Shown: positions 22,701-31,819 of the stretch, piece by piece | Layout: each line of letters opens with the position of its first letter | Numbering within the stretch: position 1 is the first letter of the stretch | Origin: Mytilisepta virgata | Lineage: Eukaryota; Mollusca; Bivalvia; Mytilida; Mytilidae | Direction: 5' to 3' | NCBI GenBank assembly: GCA_028015205.1 | Contig: CM051520.1 | Span: 9,148,501-9,212,500, forward strand | Length of the DNA stretch: 64,000 bases | Notes under the pieces: model-generated | Databases searched by the model: none | Seen by the model: only the letters and a program-made list of their open reading frames with translations | What the model was told of the DNA's origin: nothing | Position numbers and translations under genes: made by a program

Positions 22701-25159
22701 TATTGTAAATGAACATAGTCTACTTTTGCCACATGGTGTGAAAAAAATTTAATAACGATTAATTATAACAGGAAGAGGATTTTGACCCTGAATCACCAAG
22801 ACAACCAGTGAGTGACTGCACTGTGTTTATGTTATACAAATATTCATGGCTCTTTACATTGGATAAAGATATAAAATTTATAAGTAAAAATGTTTTATAA
22901 GTGCCCTTTATACAGGAGGCAGGTCTTGAGAACTTAGAGAAAAATCAATACTCCTTTAATACTCATTTCCTTACTGGGGAAAGAAAATAGAATATCAATG
23001 TATTTATCAAATTCTTTTGTTTGAAATATTTTATGAAAGTAGGGTTACAGTGCATTAATTATTGAGACAAATATCACAGGTGAGAAAAGTCTATGCAAAG
23101 GAACAGTGAATTTATTGCTGTTCTTCATCATGAAGTCACATTACTTCAACACTGATTAAATTTGTAATGGATTTACCAAATCACATGTAATGCATAGTAT
23201 GTGAACAGTGCCTGTATTTGCATGGGTTTTTGTGAAGGGTTACCAGGCCATCAATTCTGCTTTTTTAAGATTTATGTTTAACATCCTTTGTACTGAAAAT
23301 GAAATGCCGATAGAATGCCTGTGAAATCACAACACTTAAAATTGCATTAGGTTGGGACCATCACATTAAGCATTTTATTGATAAATATTTATAGGGAAAA
23401 GCCATGAATATTTGACCAGAACACATGACTACTAACAATGTTTATATTACTGATATCACCAATTAGTGTTGTTCTTACCATCCATTTCTTATGTAAAGAT
23501 ATTATATAGAGTTATCTCCCTTTTGGTCTTAATTTTTGTGAAATAGGAAGAAAACAGCAGTTTAGAAAAAAATGCTTAACAAACTTTAATTTTTTTTAAA
23601 TAAGTATTAAGAAAGATATCTTGGGTTGTGGTAAACAATGTTATATTTTTACATACGTGTGTGTATTTAAACAAGGGAAATAACTCAAATTTGTAACTGT
23701 CTTTATCAAAAGAAAGGTGGTACAATTATATAAGTGCAGACTAAATTACAGTAGACTTAGATCAGCTAATAAAAGAAATCTAGATGTTTTTTTGTAGGAA
23801 AGATAGTATGTTTTATGTATCTTATTGTGTCGCCTGCGTTACGCAGAGGCGATATATAGGGATCACTATCCGTCGTCGTCAGCATCACAAAATAATTTCT
23901 GTCACATTTTTCTAAGGAATCACACTAGCCAGCTTCCTGATTTTTGGCATAGAGTATCAGTATGGAGAACTGTATGTTGTAAGACAGTTTCAAATCTTTG
24001 GTATATCCCTTTCCTGTTTGATGGACTTTAGAATATTTTTTGAGATAGAAATTTTTCTGTCACATTTTTCTCAGGAATACACAGGTTGGCTTCCTGATAT
24101 TTGGCACAGAGCATCAGTATGGAAAAGTATGCATGTCTTCCCTGGAAGACTTACCACTAAGTTTTCTATAGATAATGCTTTATAACAACTTCCATATTGT
24201 TATTTTAAAGATATTTTTGCTGATTGTAAGAAATATTTGCCATCTTCTATAAAGCTGTCACTATCTATATTTTAAACAATAGTTTGACAGAAATATCACA
24301 AGCATGGCATGCAGTTTGTGTTTAGAACCTAGTTTAACTTGACAAGGTTTATGTGAAGTTGATTTTCTTGTGAATTATTGATATGGAAAATAGCATCCTT
24401 TAAGTGCTGATTTGGATTCTTCAAATTTTATAAGTGTTTTAAGATTTATAGAAAAGCCGAATGTTTAATATTAAACAAAGAGAGATTCTATTATACAAGA
24501 ATATTGAATATGAAATGTTACACTGCTATATAGACCATGAAGAAAGGCAAACAATATAGACAGCTAATATATTTAAAAAGGTATAACCATGACCATATAT
24601 GGATGGAATTGTACATGAAGAAGATGATTTTTAGCCTTAAAAAAATGTTGAACAGTATACCAATTTCATTTACATACATTTCATTTTATATACACTACCT
24701 GAAAGTGACTTGTTGACATCACAGATATCCTAAAATAAAAATTAACACCAGATGTCAAGTAAATATCTCTCATGCCATATGACCTAAGATAATAAAAAAC
24801 TGACCAGATTTTAAATAAATGTAATACTGCTCATGATTATAATTTCAGTTTCAACTTCTGTTATCCTGTATATATAGTACATGTATTTGTTCTGAAAAAA
24901 CAATGAATACTATTCCCCATTATGTAAAACCATTCTAATCTTCTCTTCTAATGGCACAAATATATATTTCTTGCAAGGTTGATTTTCAGATTGCTAAAAA
25001 AGGCATTTTAGAAATTTTGATTCAGAATTCAATTTGAAACTTGCATTGTCAGTTAGAAAAATGATGTTCCTTGTTTATCTTCAAAATCTTCAAAATATAC
25101 TTTGTTTACATTTGAAGGGGACTCCACCTCCACCGTGGGAGCATGGTCCATATATGTAA
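1731..25159 (+). CDS. HIP1: HIP1/HIP1R orthologue, 3' part of gene (28 exons, N-terminus outside window)
   Basis: Huntingtin-interacting protein 1 family: an endocytic adaptor linking PIP2-rich membrane (ANTH domain), clathrin (acidic clathrin-box linker, coiled coil) and F-actin (I/LWEQ/THATCH module). Twenty-eight exons, listed separately, all have GT/AG borders. Their phases join without a break into about 922 codons (912 with the alternative last exon), against 1,037-1,068 residues in human HIP1/HIP1R, so roughly the first 170 residues lie left of the window. Diagnostic stretches are GQCRLAPLI and LSGHRDRF (ANTH), VEDLIDT (clathrin-box-like), EIGDLVDNEMASTTSAIEEA, RWTEGLLSAAKTVGWGA and KFEELIVCSNEIAAST (I/LWEQ blocks), and ELEKELETER followed by LRKKHY-like FRKKHYQLAG. 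The tail GASEGWEDD resembles HIP1 more than HIP1R. Invertebrates often have one member, so the split is not decisive. The gene runs convergently toward HEATR6. Introns hold SINEs, MITEs and minisatellites. Confidence 0.95.
2007..2147 (+). CDS. HIP1: HIP1 exon 2 (ANTH)
   Basis: Acceptor tctttttcag, donor gtaagt. Encodes FGSLDMSRSNS, GQCRLAPLI and LYDYIVKSLFRLH, the most recognisable ANTH C-terminal helices of HIP1 proteins. Confidence 0.95.
2711..2768 (+). CDS. HIP1: HIP1 exon 3 (ANTH)
   Basis: Acceptor aaattgtag, donor gtaact. Encodes LPPDTLSGHRDRFLSMYK, equivalent to the LPADTLQGHRDRF block of vertebrate HIP1. Confidence 0.95.
4274..4349 (+). CDS. HIP1: HIP1 exon 4 (end of ANTH)
   Basis: Acceptor ctgtttcag, donor gtaagt. 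Encodes FYFSSSNLQYFKNLVQVPGL, the end of the ANTH domain. Phase 0 at its 3' end. Confidence 0.95.
4568..4914 (+). mobile_element. tRNA-derived SINE, copy 1
   Basis: The head has a tRNA-like promoter (tggtagcgtgctcgcc as box A region, degraded box B), and the tail ends gttaaacaataattcattc. A perfect 13-bp target duplication ccagtggaaaaaa flanks it at 4555-4567 and 4915-4927. Same family as the copies near 17.4 and 21.4 kb. Sits in a HIP1 intron, sense orientation. Confidence 0.88.
5495..5638 (+). CDS. HIP1: HIP1 exon 5 (clathrin-box linker)
   Basis: 144 nt, phase 0 at both ends. Starts EPPNFLIASDFSKHVKPV, then a run of Pro/Glu/Asp ending VEDLIDTSETQPPPQ. The acidic LID-type motif occupies the position of the HIP1/HIP1R clathrin box. 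Binding is inferred from position and composition. Confidence 0.93.
5925..5971 (+). CDS. HIP1: HIP1 exon 6 (linker)
   Basis: Acceptor ttgtcag, donor gtaaga. Encodes NNFGNGFGPPEIDE, a Gly/Phe-rich linker before the coiled coil. Confidence 0.85.
6090..6970 (+). repeat. Pearl-like element: G/C microsatellite plus 161-bp tandem units
   Basis: A GGGC/GGAC-type microsatellite (6127-6165) precedes about 4.7 copies of a 161-bp unit (spacing exactly 161: 6251, 6412, 6573, 6734, 6895), with about 95% identity by eye. A microsatellite beside ~160-bp core repeats is the published layout of bivalve pearl elements, non-autonomous Helentron-like transposons. Overlapping ORFs (MEVKFDIDDFHF...) arise because the unit lacks stops in some frames; they are not taken as genes. 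Confidence 0.8.
7546..7566 (+). CDS. HIP1: HIP1 exon 7, 21-nt microexon
   Basis: Acceptor tttttacag, donor gtaagt. The 21 nt join AG|A at the 5' side (Arg) and AA|G at the 3' side (Lys) around FLSVIN. Skipping would keep the frame because 21 is a multiple of three and both borders are phase 2. Confidence 0.8.
7669..7741 (+). CDS. HIP1: HIP1 exon 8 (coiled-coil start)
   Basis: Acceptor caatttttag, donor gtttgt. Encodes DLLIERLTREIQYLKSEI, the heptad start that corresponds to the HLIERLYREI segment of HIP1. Confidence 0.93.
8382..8474 (+). CDS. HIP1: HIP1 exon 9 (coiled coil)
   Basis: Acceptor ttcacacag, donor gttttc. 31 codons, phase 0, with coiled-coil composition (QKEEIARLEKILSELRLSA). Confidence 0.9.
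8876..8957 (+). CDS. HIP1: HIP1 exon 10 (coiled coil)
   Basis: Acceptor ttttacag, donor gtagga. Encodes DNDELRKKLDKTESV and AAAKLQDAE. Confidence 0.9.
9343..9431 (+). CDS. HIP1: HIP1 exon 11 (coiled coil)
   Basis: Acceptor gactttttcag, donor gtaagt. Encodes KAYEEKFKKMKDIYQKLREE, matching the RYSKLKEKYSELVQNHADLLR region of vertebrate HIP1. Confidence 0.93.
10229..10297 (+). CDS. HIP1: HIP1 exon 12 (coiled coil)
   Basis: Acceptor tacttgtag, donor gtaaag. Encodes NADVTKKLDAEKRTLAEKEQ, equivalent to KNAEVTKQ in HIP1. Phase 0. Confidence 0.92.
10995..11132 (+). CDS. HIP1: HIP1 exon 13 (coiled coil)
   Basis: Acceptor tttaattag, donor gtttgc. 46 codons, phase 0 at both ends, coiled-coil (EMDRIEQERKVIQESLKQ). 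Confidence 0.9.
11190..11257. repeat. 34-bp direct duplication
   Basis: Two tandem copies of a 34-bp unit beginning tttcattatgtaaatttc, differing by one base. The unit is itself partly palindromic (atttcat/atgaaat). Confidence 0.85.
11875..11916 (+). CDS. HIP1: Candidate 42-nt HIP1 cassette microexon
   Basis: Between exons 13 and 14, acceptor acatttacag and donor gtattt enclose 14 stop-free codons (SPDYMKKMEDIHVE). Both neighbours are phase 0, so inclusion keeps the frame and the peptide is coiled-coil compatible. The polypyrimidine tract is weak and no homologue was recognised, so this is a candidate only. Confidence 0.4.
12689..12931 (+). CDS. HIP1: HIP1 exon 14 (main coiled coil)
   Basis: Acceptor ttttccag, donor gtaaaa. 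81 codons of uninterrupted coiled coil (KSSLMAQLQTAEDECTNLQ ... QQQLTALKLEKETLDNNLN). Longest coiled-coil exon; phase 0. Confidence 0.95.
13290..13452 (+). CDS. HIP1: HIP1 exon 15 (coiled coil)
   Basis: Acceptor cttttttttag-like, donor gtaata. Encodes MEEELRQQISDLESKLSQTQ and KKLTDDIDLLHKSVL. Ends in phase 1. A minisatellite begins about 50 bp downstream. Confidence 0.93.
13510..14115. repeat. Minisatellite with 83-bp higher-order unit
   Basis: Sub-units built around ggttcaagcagccacatata and atgaacaaaatgat alternate in a long (~48 bp) and short (~35 bp) form, giving an 83-bp higher-order period in the centre. Lies in the HIP1 intron after exon 15. Minus-strand ORFs of about 61 aa are by-products (83 nt is not a codon multiple). 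Confidence 0.9.
14462..14551 (+). CDS. HIP1: HIP1 exon 16 (region before THATCH)
   Basis: Acceptor gatattttag, donor gtatgt. Encodes EGKAIIQDALDQFENPTHIA, matching AEQVIQDALNQLEEPPLIS of human HIP1. Confidence 0.95.
14605..14722. repeat. 40-bp tandem repeat, 3 copies
   Basis: Three copies of a unit containing attttggttagttccttggt in the intron after HIP1 exon 16. Confidence 0.8.
15033..15119 (+). CDS. HIP1: HIP1 exon 17
   Basis: Acceptor tatgttttcag, donor gtatat. Encodes EFLLLRTEPVLSSLENLKSM, helical upstream region of the actin-binding module. Confidence 0.9.
15779..15889 (+). CDS. HIP1: HIP1 exon 18
   Basis: Acceptor ttgtgttacag, donor gtaatg. Encodes LANLVKSITAFSNCMGDCVI and HGIATTHSAPN, matching SDAIAHGATTCLRAP of human HIP1. 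Confidence 0.93.
16423..16488 (+). CDS. HIP1: HIP1 exon 19
   Basis: Acceptor tacttacag, donor gtacag. Encodes LGNACRDAGESGLKVLDTLQ; phase 1 on both sides. Confidence 0.9.
16959..17137 (+). CDS. HIP1: HIP1 exon 20 (THATCH start)
   Basis: Acceptor acttttttag, donor gtaatc. Encodes VKKLILLAEDLVPKMVDVKE then IGDLVDNEMASTTSAIEEAA, the first I/LWEQ block. Confidence 0.96.
17378..17737 (+). mobile_element. tRNA-derived SINE, copy 2
   Basis: Same family as the 4.57-kb copy, with a good box B (ggttcgatcc). Flanked by catatatttt at 17368-17377 and 17738-17747. Located 85 bp upstream of HIP1 exon 21. Confidence 0.85.
17822..17911 (+). CDS. HIP1: HIP1 exon 21 (THATCH)
   Basis: Acceptor cttcattgtag, donor gtaagt. 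Encodes EMLEKTRDQNTGIELKVNES, with the conserved VNE..L motif. A SINE lies just upstream in the intron. Confidence 0.95.
18410..18472 (+). CDS. HIP1: HIP1 exon 22 (THATCH)
   Basis: Acceptor ttacttgtag, donor gtaagt. Encodes AIRILIERSRDLQREIVAQG, matching AIQVLIVASKDLQREIVESG. Confidence 0.95.
18579..18717. repeat. Short tandem repeat, 3 copies of ~40-51 bp
   Basis: The core ccacaacagttctctgactc plus cacattcttaatatgtt is present three times nearly identically in the intron before HIP1 exon 23. Confidence 0.88.
18839..18939 (+). CDS. HIP1: HIP1 exon 23 (THATCH)
   Basis: Acceptor ttttcatgtag, donor gtaagt. Encodes FYKKNHRWTEGLLSAAKTVG and WGA, the second I/LWEQ block. Ends in phase 2, so the apparent TAA is part of the donor. 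Confidence 0.96.
18995..19320. repeat. 35-bp minisatellite, interrupted by a MITE
   Basis: About nine copies of a 35-bp unit (ctggtatagtatgggtatat then ttgatggactgtttc). One further unit fragment continues at 20166-20187 beyond the inserted element. Confidence 0.9.
19321..20165. mobile_element. 845-bp TA-flanked MITE-like element inside the minisatellite
   Basis: Starts ccgtaataac and ends aagtacgg, with CCGTA/TACGG termini, and subterminal inverted similarity (the acacttttcaaaattcaagg and cgattttttcaacg blocks). A TA dinucleotide lies at both junctions and the split 35-bp unit rejoins on excision, so the insertion boundaries are clear. No transposase ORF. A related end is near 61660-61711. 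Confidence 0.75.
20297..20526 (+). CDS. HIP1: HIP1 exon 24 (THATCH)
   Basis: Acceptor tcttttccag, donor gtaaat. Encodes GKFEELIVCSNEIAASTVQL and VASKVKADR, the third I/LWEQ block, then SEASKGVTEGAGKVVGSA. Confidence 0.96.
20996..21057 (+). CDS. HIP1: HIP1 exon 25 (THATCH)
   Basis: Acceptor atatttttag, donor gtacat. Encodes MDFSKLTLMQSKKHEMQSQ, matching MDFSSMTLTQIKRQEMDSQ. Confidence 0.96.
21414..21776 (+). mobile_element. tRNA-derived SINE, copy 3
   Basis: Same family as copies 1 and 2, with box B ggttcgaccc. A perfect 14-bp target duplication tctacttgttgaaa lies at 21400-21413 and 21777-21790. Ends in a short (atcc)n tail. It sits about 80 bp before HIP1 exon 26. Confidence 0.9.
21856..21969 (+). 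CDS. HIP1: HIP1 exon 26 (latch helix, end of THATCH)
   Basis: Acceptor ttctatttag, donor gtatgt. Encodes VRVLELEKELETERYKLGEF and RKKHYQLAGASEGWEDD, the C-terminal dimerisation/latch helix. Phase 0. Confidence 0.96.
22772..22807 (+). CDS. HIP1: HIP1 exon 27 (36-nt acidic tail exon)
   Basis: Acceptor attataacag, donor gtgagt. Encodes EEDFDPESPRQP in phase 0. The acceptor tract is weak; the acidic tail follows GWEDD naturally. Confidence 0.7.
23826..24130. mobile_element. Repeat with hairpin head, two diverged core units
   Basis: A short hairpin (tcgcctgcgttacgcagaggcga type, near 23830-23852) is followed by two diverged ~180-bp copies sharing tttctgtcacatttttct and agcttcctgat-type blocks. 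The layout suggests a pearl/Helentron-type fragment, but boundaries are not clear. Confidence 0.5.
25118..25159 (+). CDS. HIP1: HIP1 candidate last exon A
   Basis: Acceptor acatttgaag (poor -3 base), then GTPPPPWEHGPYM and TAA in the correct phase 0. The proline-rich peptide looks non-random, but the splice site is weaker than that of alternative B at 26123. Confidence 0.5.
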   Translation, partial: GTPPPPWEHGPYM

Positions 25160-26122
25160 ATGGGTAAAACCAGAACTTGGAATAGTCCATTTGTGTACTG
25201 GGTAAGACAGGCATGACTGTCTTGATTGTTCCTTGTCATTGTTATTAACAATGTTTAGTTGAAATTGTTCATTTAGATTTAAACTAACAACATGTATGTT
25301 TTTGAAGATTATCTTTTTGTACATATTGATTTAGACTTGATTGCTTTAGTTCTGTATACATTGATATTAATTTTAGATTACTATTTAAGTAAAAAGTATT
25401 TGATAGTTAGCATACCAGAAATGTTGTTATTTTATAAAATCTTATCAGTGATTGGAATAGACTTAACTAGATCAGTGGGCAATTGTTACAAGGCTGATTA
25501 TATAATAAGGTCTTTTGGAGGGTTTTTCTATCCTTTCTACATAATAACATGTAAGTCACAGTTTTTTTAATTTTACTAGCAAAATATATTGTACCATTGA
25601 TGACAGATATTTAAAAGGGGTGTGAATATCAGAAGCCATACTTTAACCAGGCAAACTGTTTTCAGGTTTCTTTGGGAGACTGGTTTTCTGTTCATTCTAC
25701 ATGTTTGTGTGGTACTAGTTCATTGTTTCCACATTTCATTTCTGTGTGTTGAAGGAAAACTTGATATCAGTAATTCAGTAAGAGGCAGAGACTGTTTGTG
25801 TCAATGACATAATTTTTTAGATGGATGAACAATTTTACATTATGTTATTATTGAGCTGTCCTATTTAGTGGACTGCAGGTTAATCTTTTCATTTGTAAAC
25901 AAAACATCAAATATTTTCTTGCACGAAGAAGTTTTCATCATCAACTTTTATACATTATAAATCATTTTTAGGCAGAAAGTGGATACTTGAGTACTTATTT
26001 TACATTTTTATACCAACCTTTGTATTTTTTCATCATTTGATGAACTATTCCATGTTGTTAATTTGCCATTTAGAAACATGAAGGAATATTTGATCAAAAC
26101 ATTTTGTTATTTTATTTTTCAG

Positions 26123-26134
26123 ACAAAGAAATAA
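26123..26134 (+). CDS. HIP1: HIP1 candidate last exon B
   Basis: Strong acceptor (T-rich tract then ttttcag) followed by ACA AAG AAA TAA in phase 0, giving a TKK ending, similar in character to the short TEKE ending of human HIP1. Mutually exclusive with exon A, or part of an alternative 3' end. Confidence 0.45.
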   Translation, partial: TKK

Positions 26135-29100
26135 TGTTGTGTTTAGCACTGTATTTCCGCAGCTTATCACCATAGCTACCTATGTGTTGTCTCCAGTCAC
26201 AAGTTCGGAGAACTAAAACGGGTTCCGGCTTTATTGCTTTGGTGACCAGTACAGTTGCTATGGAAACCACTAACATATCAACGTGTTTGATTTTGTAATT
26301 TTGTGCTAAAATTGGACCAAGATTATTTGTGTGTGCTATTGATTAAGTGCTTTTAATTCCTACACCTACATTTGATTGATCAGGATTTATCATCTGTTTT
26401 CTTGTTTTACATTCATAGTGTTTTTAATAACACTTTTTCAGGGCTGTATGTTAACTTAGAAACTTTTCTTTGTGTATTCATGCTATTAAATTAATTACTA
26501 AAATTTTGATATAAAAATTCTTCAACCTTCAGTAGCATTTGTTTTATGTTTATTGTGTAATAAAATTGTACACATTTGCCTTTAACCGAGCTAAATTTAG
26601 GTAAGCTGCAGTGTTCAAATAAAAAATTAATACATGTATATATAGATATATCTTTATGTTGCAAACACCTTTTTATAGCCTTGTAAATAATTGTTATGCT
26701 ACAAATTCCATAATGTCTGTTTTATTGATAGAAAATAAATCTGTAAATTATTGTGGATGCATTTTTTAAAAACACTATTCACATCATTGCACATACTCTG
26801 TTTGAGAAGTGCTAGTGATTTGTCTTCCTATTTGAAAGGGGAGATAATTCTAATTACCACCCTTTGAGATTTTCCAATTTCCATTGGTAACTTTGATAAG
26901 CGTAGGGAACTCACTAATGTTCCTTTTTGTCAAAAAAAGTTTTAATTTTTGTGTGGACACTAAATGTCCAGAAGAGAATTTATCGCTTGACTAACTCACT
27001 ATTATATGGCAAAGGACTAAAATCTCAACTTCATCTCATATTTCTTTGTTTACATTGTCATGTTAAATTGATATTATATTTATAATCATTATTGAAATTG
27101 ATATTTTCATGTTATTTATTTTATTATTCACTGTGCGATTGAATTGTTTAGATATTGTGCAAAAAGGGATCAAATATCTACCAATTTTTGTTCTTGAGTA
27201 AATGTTTATTTACTGTGTTGTTATCAGTATCTGCTAGTTAAGGAAATGCTTCACTCCGTGTGTCTGTCTGTCTGCCTAAAACACTTAGAGGGTACCTTAT
27301 TTGTGTAGTCTGAAACTATGATAGGTGTTGTAAATTATTCAAACTTCGCACAATAATTGGATAAATGTTGCAGATTTGCACCTTTATCTTGCACTATAAT
27401 TGGAATTTATTTTCTCACATTCGAGATGTGCTGGACATAGTCATTGTCATTATTATACACCAGATTAAACAGCAGACAAAATATAGTTATTAGTTTGGTG
27501 TGGTTGTGTGGCTCCAAAATGTGATGAAGAAAAATCCTGTTTGTAGGTTTCATTTTTCACCAAGTTTGATTTCCAGTGTGTTGTAATTACATGTCTGAAG
27601 GGACCTTGAAGGGACCTAGTACGTGTAACCTTATGTATATTTCCTTTTACATTATTAAAAGTTTCATATCCAATGGACATATAATGATTACAGTTTGATC
27701 TTGCTGATGATTAATTTTTTAATTTTTCCCTGTATATCAAAAAACATCTTATCCATTGCAAATAATATTTTACATTTATTCTGATATTTTTAACATTCTT
27801 TCTGTTACTTTCATAATTATATATATATTACCAGTATATATATCAGAGATTGTAAAACATTGTATTTTTTCTGTTTTGGATAAGCAATGGTTTACTGCAT
27901 TTAAAGAAAATTTATAGTTAAGGTTAAGATCAAGCTTTTTACAAACATTTTCCATTTTTTTGCATTAATTTTTAAATTTACAGTACCCAGTAGTCTTGTC
28001 ACATTACACCATTTTGATATAAAGATTGAATGACTGATTTGGTATTTTGGTAATTACTGTTGGTAATTTATTAAAAAATTGAAGAATTGTTTTTGATAGA
28101 AAATATTCATTTCTTTTCCCCTCCTTTATGTGTTTATTGTTAATTTCAATAAAAATTGTATATTTCGTAGAGGAATCTCTTTTCTAAACATTTGGACTTT
28201 CATACAGTAGGATTAGATGCATATAATAACTAAATATTTAGGGGAGATAATTAATCAATTGAACAAAGGATCTAGACTGAGATTATTTTATGAATGTAAA
28301 TGATATCATAAAGTAAAGCAAATAATACTGCAGTATGTAAATAAAGTCTTGCTAAATAAATCTCCAATATACCCCTTCTCATTTCAGGACTATTTTAAAA
28401 GCAAACAAGCACATGTAATAAGGATGTGTGTATATTTTGTGTGCCATTATCATGTTATTTTAAGAGTCAGTTGTTTTTCGTGTGTTGATTTAATGTTTTA
28501 TTGTTAAATGGGTTTTTGTTTTTAAATTTTATTGAATTTATAATTGTACATGTATAATTGAAATATATATAGTTAAATGATTGGTAACTGAACTGTGTGT
28601 TATTTTTGTTATGGTTTGTCTGATATCTTTTATCATGATAGTTTGCAAGTGCCAAAAGTGTTTCATTTGATTGGTTTTTAAATTTATAGTAACATATTGG
28701 CAATTTTCAATTAAATTAGGCTTCTTTCGTATTTTGACATCTCCGTTTTGTTAGGTTTTCAGGTAGACCAATTTTTTTGTGATGACAGAAGTGTTATTGA
28801 CGAAACACAATCTGCTGTGAATTTGTGTTGCTCTTTAAGTTTAGATTATTATAGAGAGAGAAAAAAGGAAAAGAGATACTTGTATACCGTTTAGATTGAT
28901 TGTTTTGCAGTTGGATATTTTAGGGAATTTTTAATAAAAAATTATCATGAAAAATTGAACTCGTAGATTCTTATCCCATTTTCTGTAATGTCAGTAAGTA
29001 ACTACAGAAAATAATAGAGGAATGATATGGTGTATATGGTTACATCTTGTAGGACCATGCTTTAAGTATGAATGATTTGGTGTAGATCAATTCAAATCAA

Positions 29101-30900
29101 ACAATTTAAACATTCAAAATGATAGCTGTCAGTTATAGATTTTTTGTAAGGATTAAAACAAAAAAATGCTGTATTTGCAGTTAAATGTTATAGTTAGGAA
29201 ACCATAACTACAGGTAGTTGATCAATTTTCATACATGACAGTCATATACATATATTTCATGAGGAAAACACTAAATTACTGATAGATCTTAGAAGTACAT
29301 TTGTACCAAATAATTTCAACAAAAATCACAGTCAACAAAAATTGGTATTAGCATCTACCTACATGTCATCTAAAGATTTATAAAAATTGAGGAAGGAAGA
29401 TTTTTCATTTTAGTATTTCATATTACTGAGACATTGAACACACCAAAATATGAAATAAATAGAAGTATAAAAAAGGGGGGGGGTGTGATGACCAGAGATG
29501 AGAATCTATAAATTAATTGTATATTTCCATAGTTGAGTGTTAAAGTAAGAGATTCAAAATATATAATACTTGTTGGTTTAAGTTAATTAAGTCAACCTTT
29601 ATAAAGGATTTTATTTGAAATACAGTGTCAGTGTATGTAATTGTGTAGATGTTATCTGCAGGCACCTTGTAGCTTTCATTTTTCATGTTCTTGTGATAAC
29701 AGGTATTTTTGTAACTTTGAAAAAATCCTCTGAAGAGCTCACCTGTTCAGCATGTATCAGTGGTTACTGTATGATTGCATAAATGAAAGACCATTACTAT
29801 AAAAAAGGATTTTTTGACAATGAGACATGAATACAGACAGTAATGCACATTTGTTGCTTTTGTGGAATATCTGATTGTTACAGAGAAGTAATCAAACTTT
29901 CTATATTCTTTGTTGTATGGAAGGCAAGTTTAACTTTTGGCTTGAGTGTCACAAACAAGCATGCAATAAACAACAATTAGTTTACACATTTTGTATTACT
30001 TTGCCACACAAGTCCTGGGTAAGGTGTTTATTGGTAAATGTATGTAGCTGGTCTTCTTACCCTATTTTTTCTAAAATCAGTCAAGTCTAGCAGGAATTTT
30101 TCCCTGTAATCAAGTCAAAATAATTTCTTTAAAATTATTTGCTGTAATCATAAATTTATTTACTTAATTTTAGATTTTTGATGTGCCATTTGAAAATATA
30201 AATACTGAATGCATTCAATGTTAGATTAATCCCAGAGTTCATGTATTTACATAAGGGACCATGGTTACTGTAGAACTATTTTCTGGTAATATTAATGTAA
30301 CATTGAAATTCTGCTTGTATAATATAATACAGCAATAAATTTATATGGAGAGAATAACAATAATAACTGCTGATAATCTTATCTGGTAACTAGGTGTCAA
30401 AATTTATTCTTTATATTATATCTTGGCCTATTTACTGTTCAAACAAAAGGTCTGCAGAGAAATGTGTTACCCCTTATTATACTAGTACATGTAGCATAAT
30501 ATAATCTATTGATACCCTTGTTCTCACTTTCAGTAATATTTTTATCCATTCTGGTTTGCTGTATTTGTTTTTCCTAGATTACCTGCAAAAATAAATTCTT
30601 CCCATGTTCTAGAAATGTCTTTTCCTATGCCTTTTTGGGACATTGGATAACAATGCACTGTTACAGGATAAAATACTGATATGTATATTATCATATCATA
30701 TCTTTATATTTTTTCTTGCTGCACAACAGTAGACCTTGCATTTCTACTTGATTTTAAAGCTTATTCAAATATTTTTTTTTAACAATGTACATATATTGTT
30801 TATGTATTCACATCTATATTAATGGTACTATTTTTCTGACACTCAATTTAGTAGTGGAATAATTTGTTGAAAACTCTGCACATGTATTGCATGCAAATGA
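26135..30900. other. HIP1 3' UTR/intergenic, no gene seen
   Basis: AT-rich sequence without exon-like ORFs or recognised elements, apart from simple-sequence tracts (a G run near 29475). Probably HIP1 3' UTR on the left and intergenic spacer on the right; the transition cannot be placed. Confidence 0.5.
26559..26739 (+). terminator. Cluster of candidate polyadenylation signals (HIP1)
   Basis: AATAAA hexamers occur at 26559, 26618 and 26734 downstream of both candidate stop codons. Other AATAAA copies further right (about 28150, 31200) could serve longer 3' UTRs. In DNA this AT-rich such hexamers are common by chance. Confidence 0.35.
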
Positions 30901-30903
30901 CTA

Positions 30904-31103
30904 CTGTAAATTCAGAAATTATTGCGTGCATTTATTATTGCGATTTTGTCATTTTAGACCAAAATGCGATTTTAATTGCTGCAATATTGAGAAAAGTCCT
31001 GCTTTATTCATATAAAAAATTCCAAAATTAAAATTATTGCGATTACAACTCTGTCGCATTTTTCTCAATAATAAAAACATCACAATAATTTCCGAATTTA
31101 CAG
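30904..31103. mobile_element. 200-bp MITE with ~24-bp terminal inverted repeats
   Basis: Begins ctgtaaattcagaaattatt and ends with its near reverse complement aataatttccgaatttacag, flanked by TA on both sides. The interior also pairs (attgcgatttt / attgcgattac). TA flanks suggest a Tc1/mariner-type non-autonomous element. Confidence 0.8.
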
Positions 31104-31338
31104 TATCAAATAAAAAAAATCATCAAATTACATGGTATTGCCACTTGTTCTAGGTGTAAAGAATTATTTATTAAAGCTGAAAATGTATGAATGTAAGTGA
31201 AATAAAAAATCCAATATATTTGTTGTTATACTTGACTAAGAACAGAAAGTATGAAAGGATAGGATTTCGGTTCTGCTGATCTCTGATGAACTGTTAGCTT
31301 AACTTGTGAATGTGCAAGATGACCATTTGTTTTATGTA

Positions 31339-31819
31339 CAGTAGAACTTCAATGCCCCGAACTCCAAGGGACCGCCGAAATTTGTTCAAGTATGAAAAAT
31401 TGTCAGAACCATCAGTATACGAGCTGGTATACCTGATCATAACATTTTTTTTAATTAAAATTGAACAGGTTAATCACTAGTCAACAGTTATAATGACATC
31501 TTTATTAAATTGAACAGTAAATATTTACCTATCAGGCTCATCTATTGATTTTAAACTTGTGATTGTTAGATGCATACCTGTAAGTCTCAGGTTACAAGAT
31601 TGTCAATTTAATTATCGAGTTCGAGTTTCCAATGGTAAAATACACTATTTTGTAATCGTGGGGACCACAATTTTTGTTCGACTTTTTGAGAAATCGGTGT
31701 TTGAGAAACCGGGGCTTTTTCGACATGAAAATAAAGGGGAAATTCACAGGACTTTCCAAACAGTTCTAGCCAATGGTGGTGTTCGAGCAATCCGAGTTCG
31801 AGCTACCGAAGTTCGACTG
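31339..31819. mobile_element. Tigger/pogo-like non-autonomous element, copy 1
   Basis: Ends cagtagaacttc and gaagttcgactg are inverted and flanked by TA. CAGT-RAAC-type termini with TA duplication are typical of pogo/Tigger elements. No transposase; short ORFs are incidental. Internal sequence is related to the element at 34169. Confidence 0.7.

Noticed and set aside
25292..25570. 92-aa membrane-like ORF after HIP1 exon A
   Set aside because: T-rich DNA gives hydrophobic codons; no splice or family evidence, probably 3' UTR.
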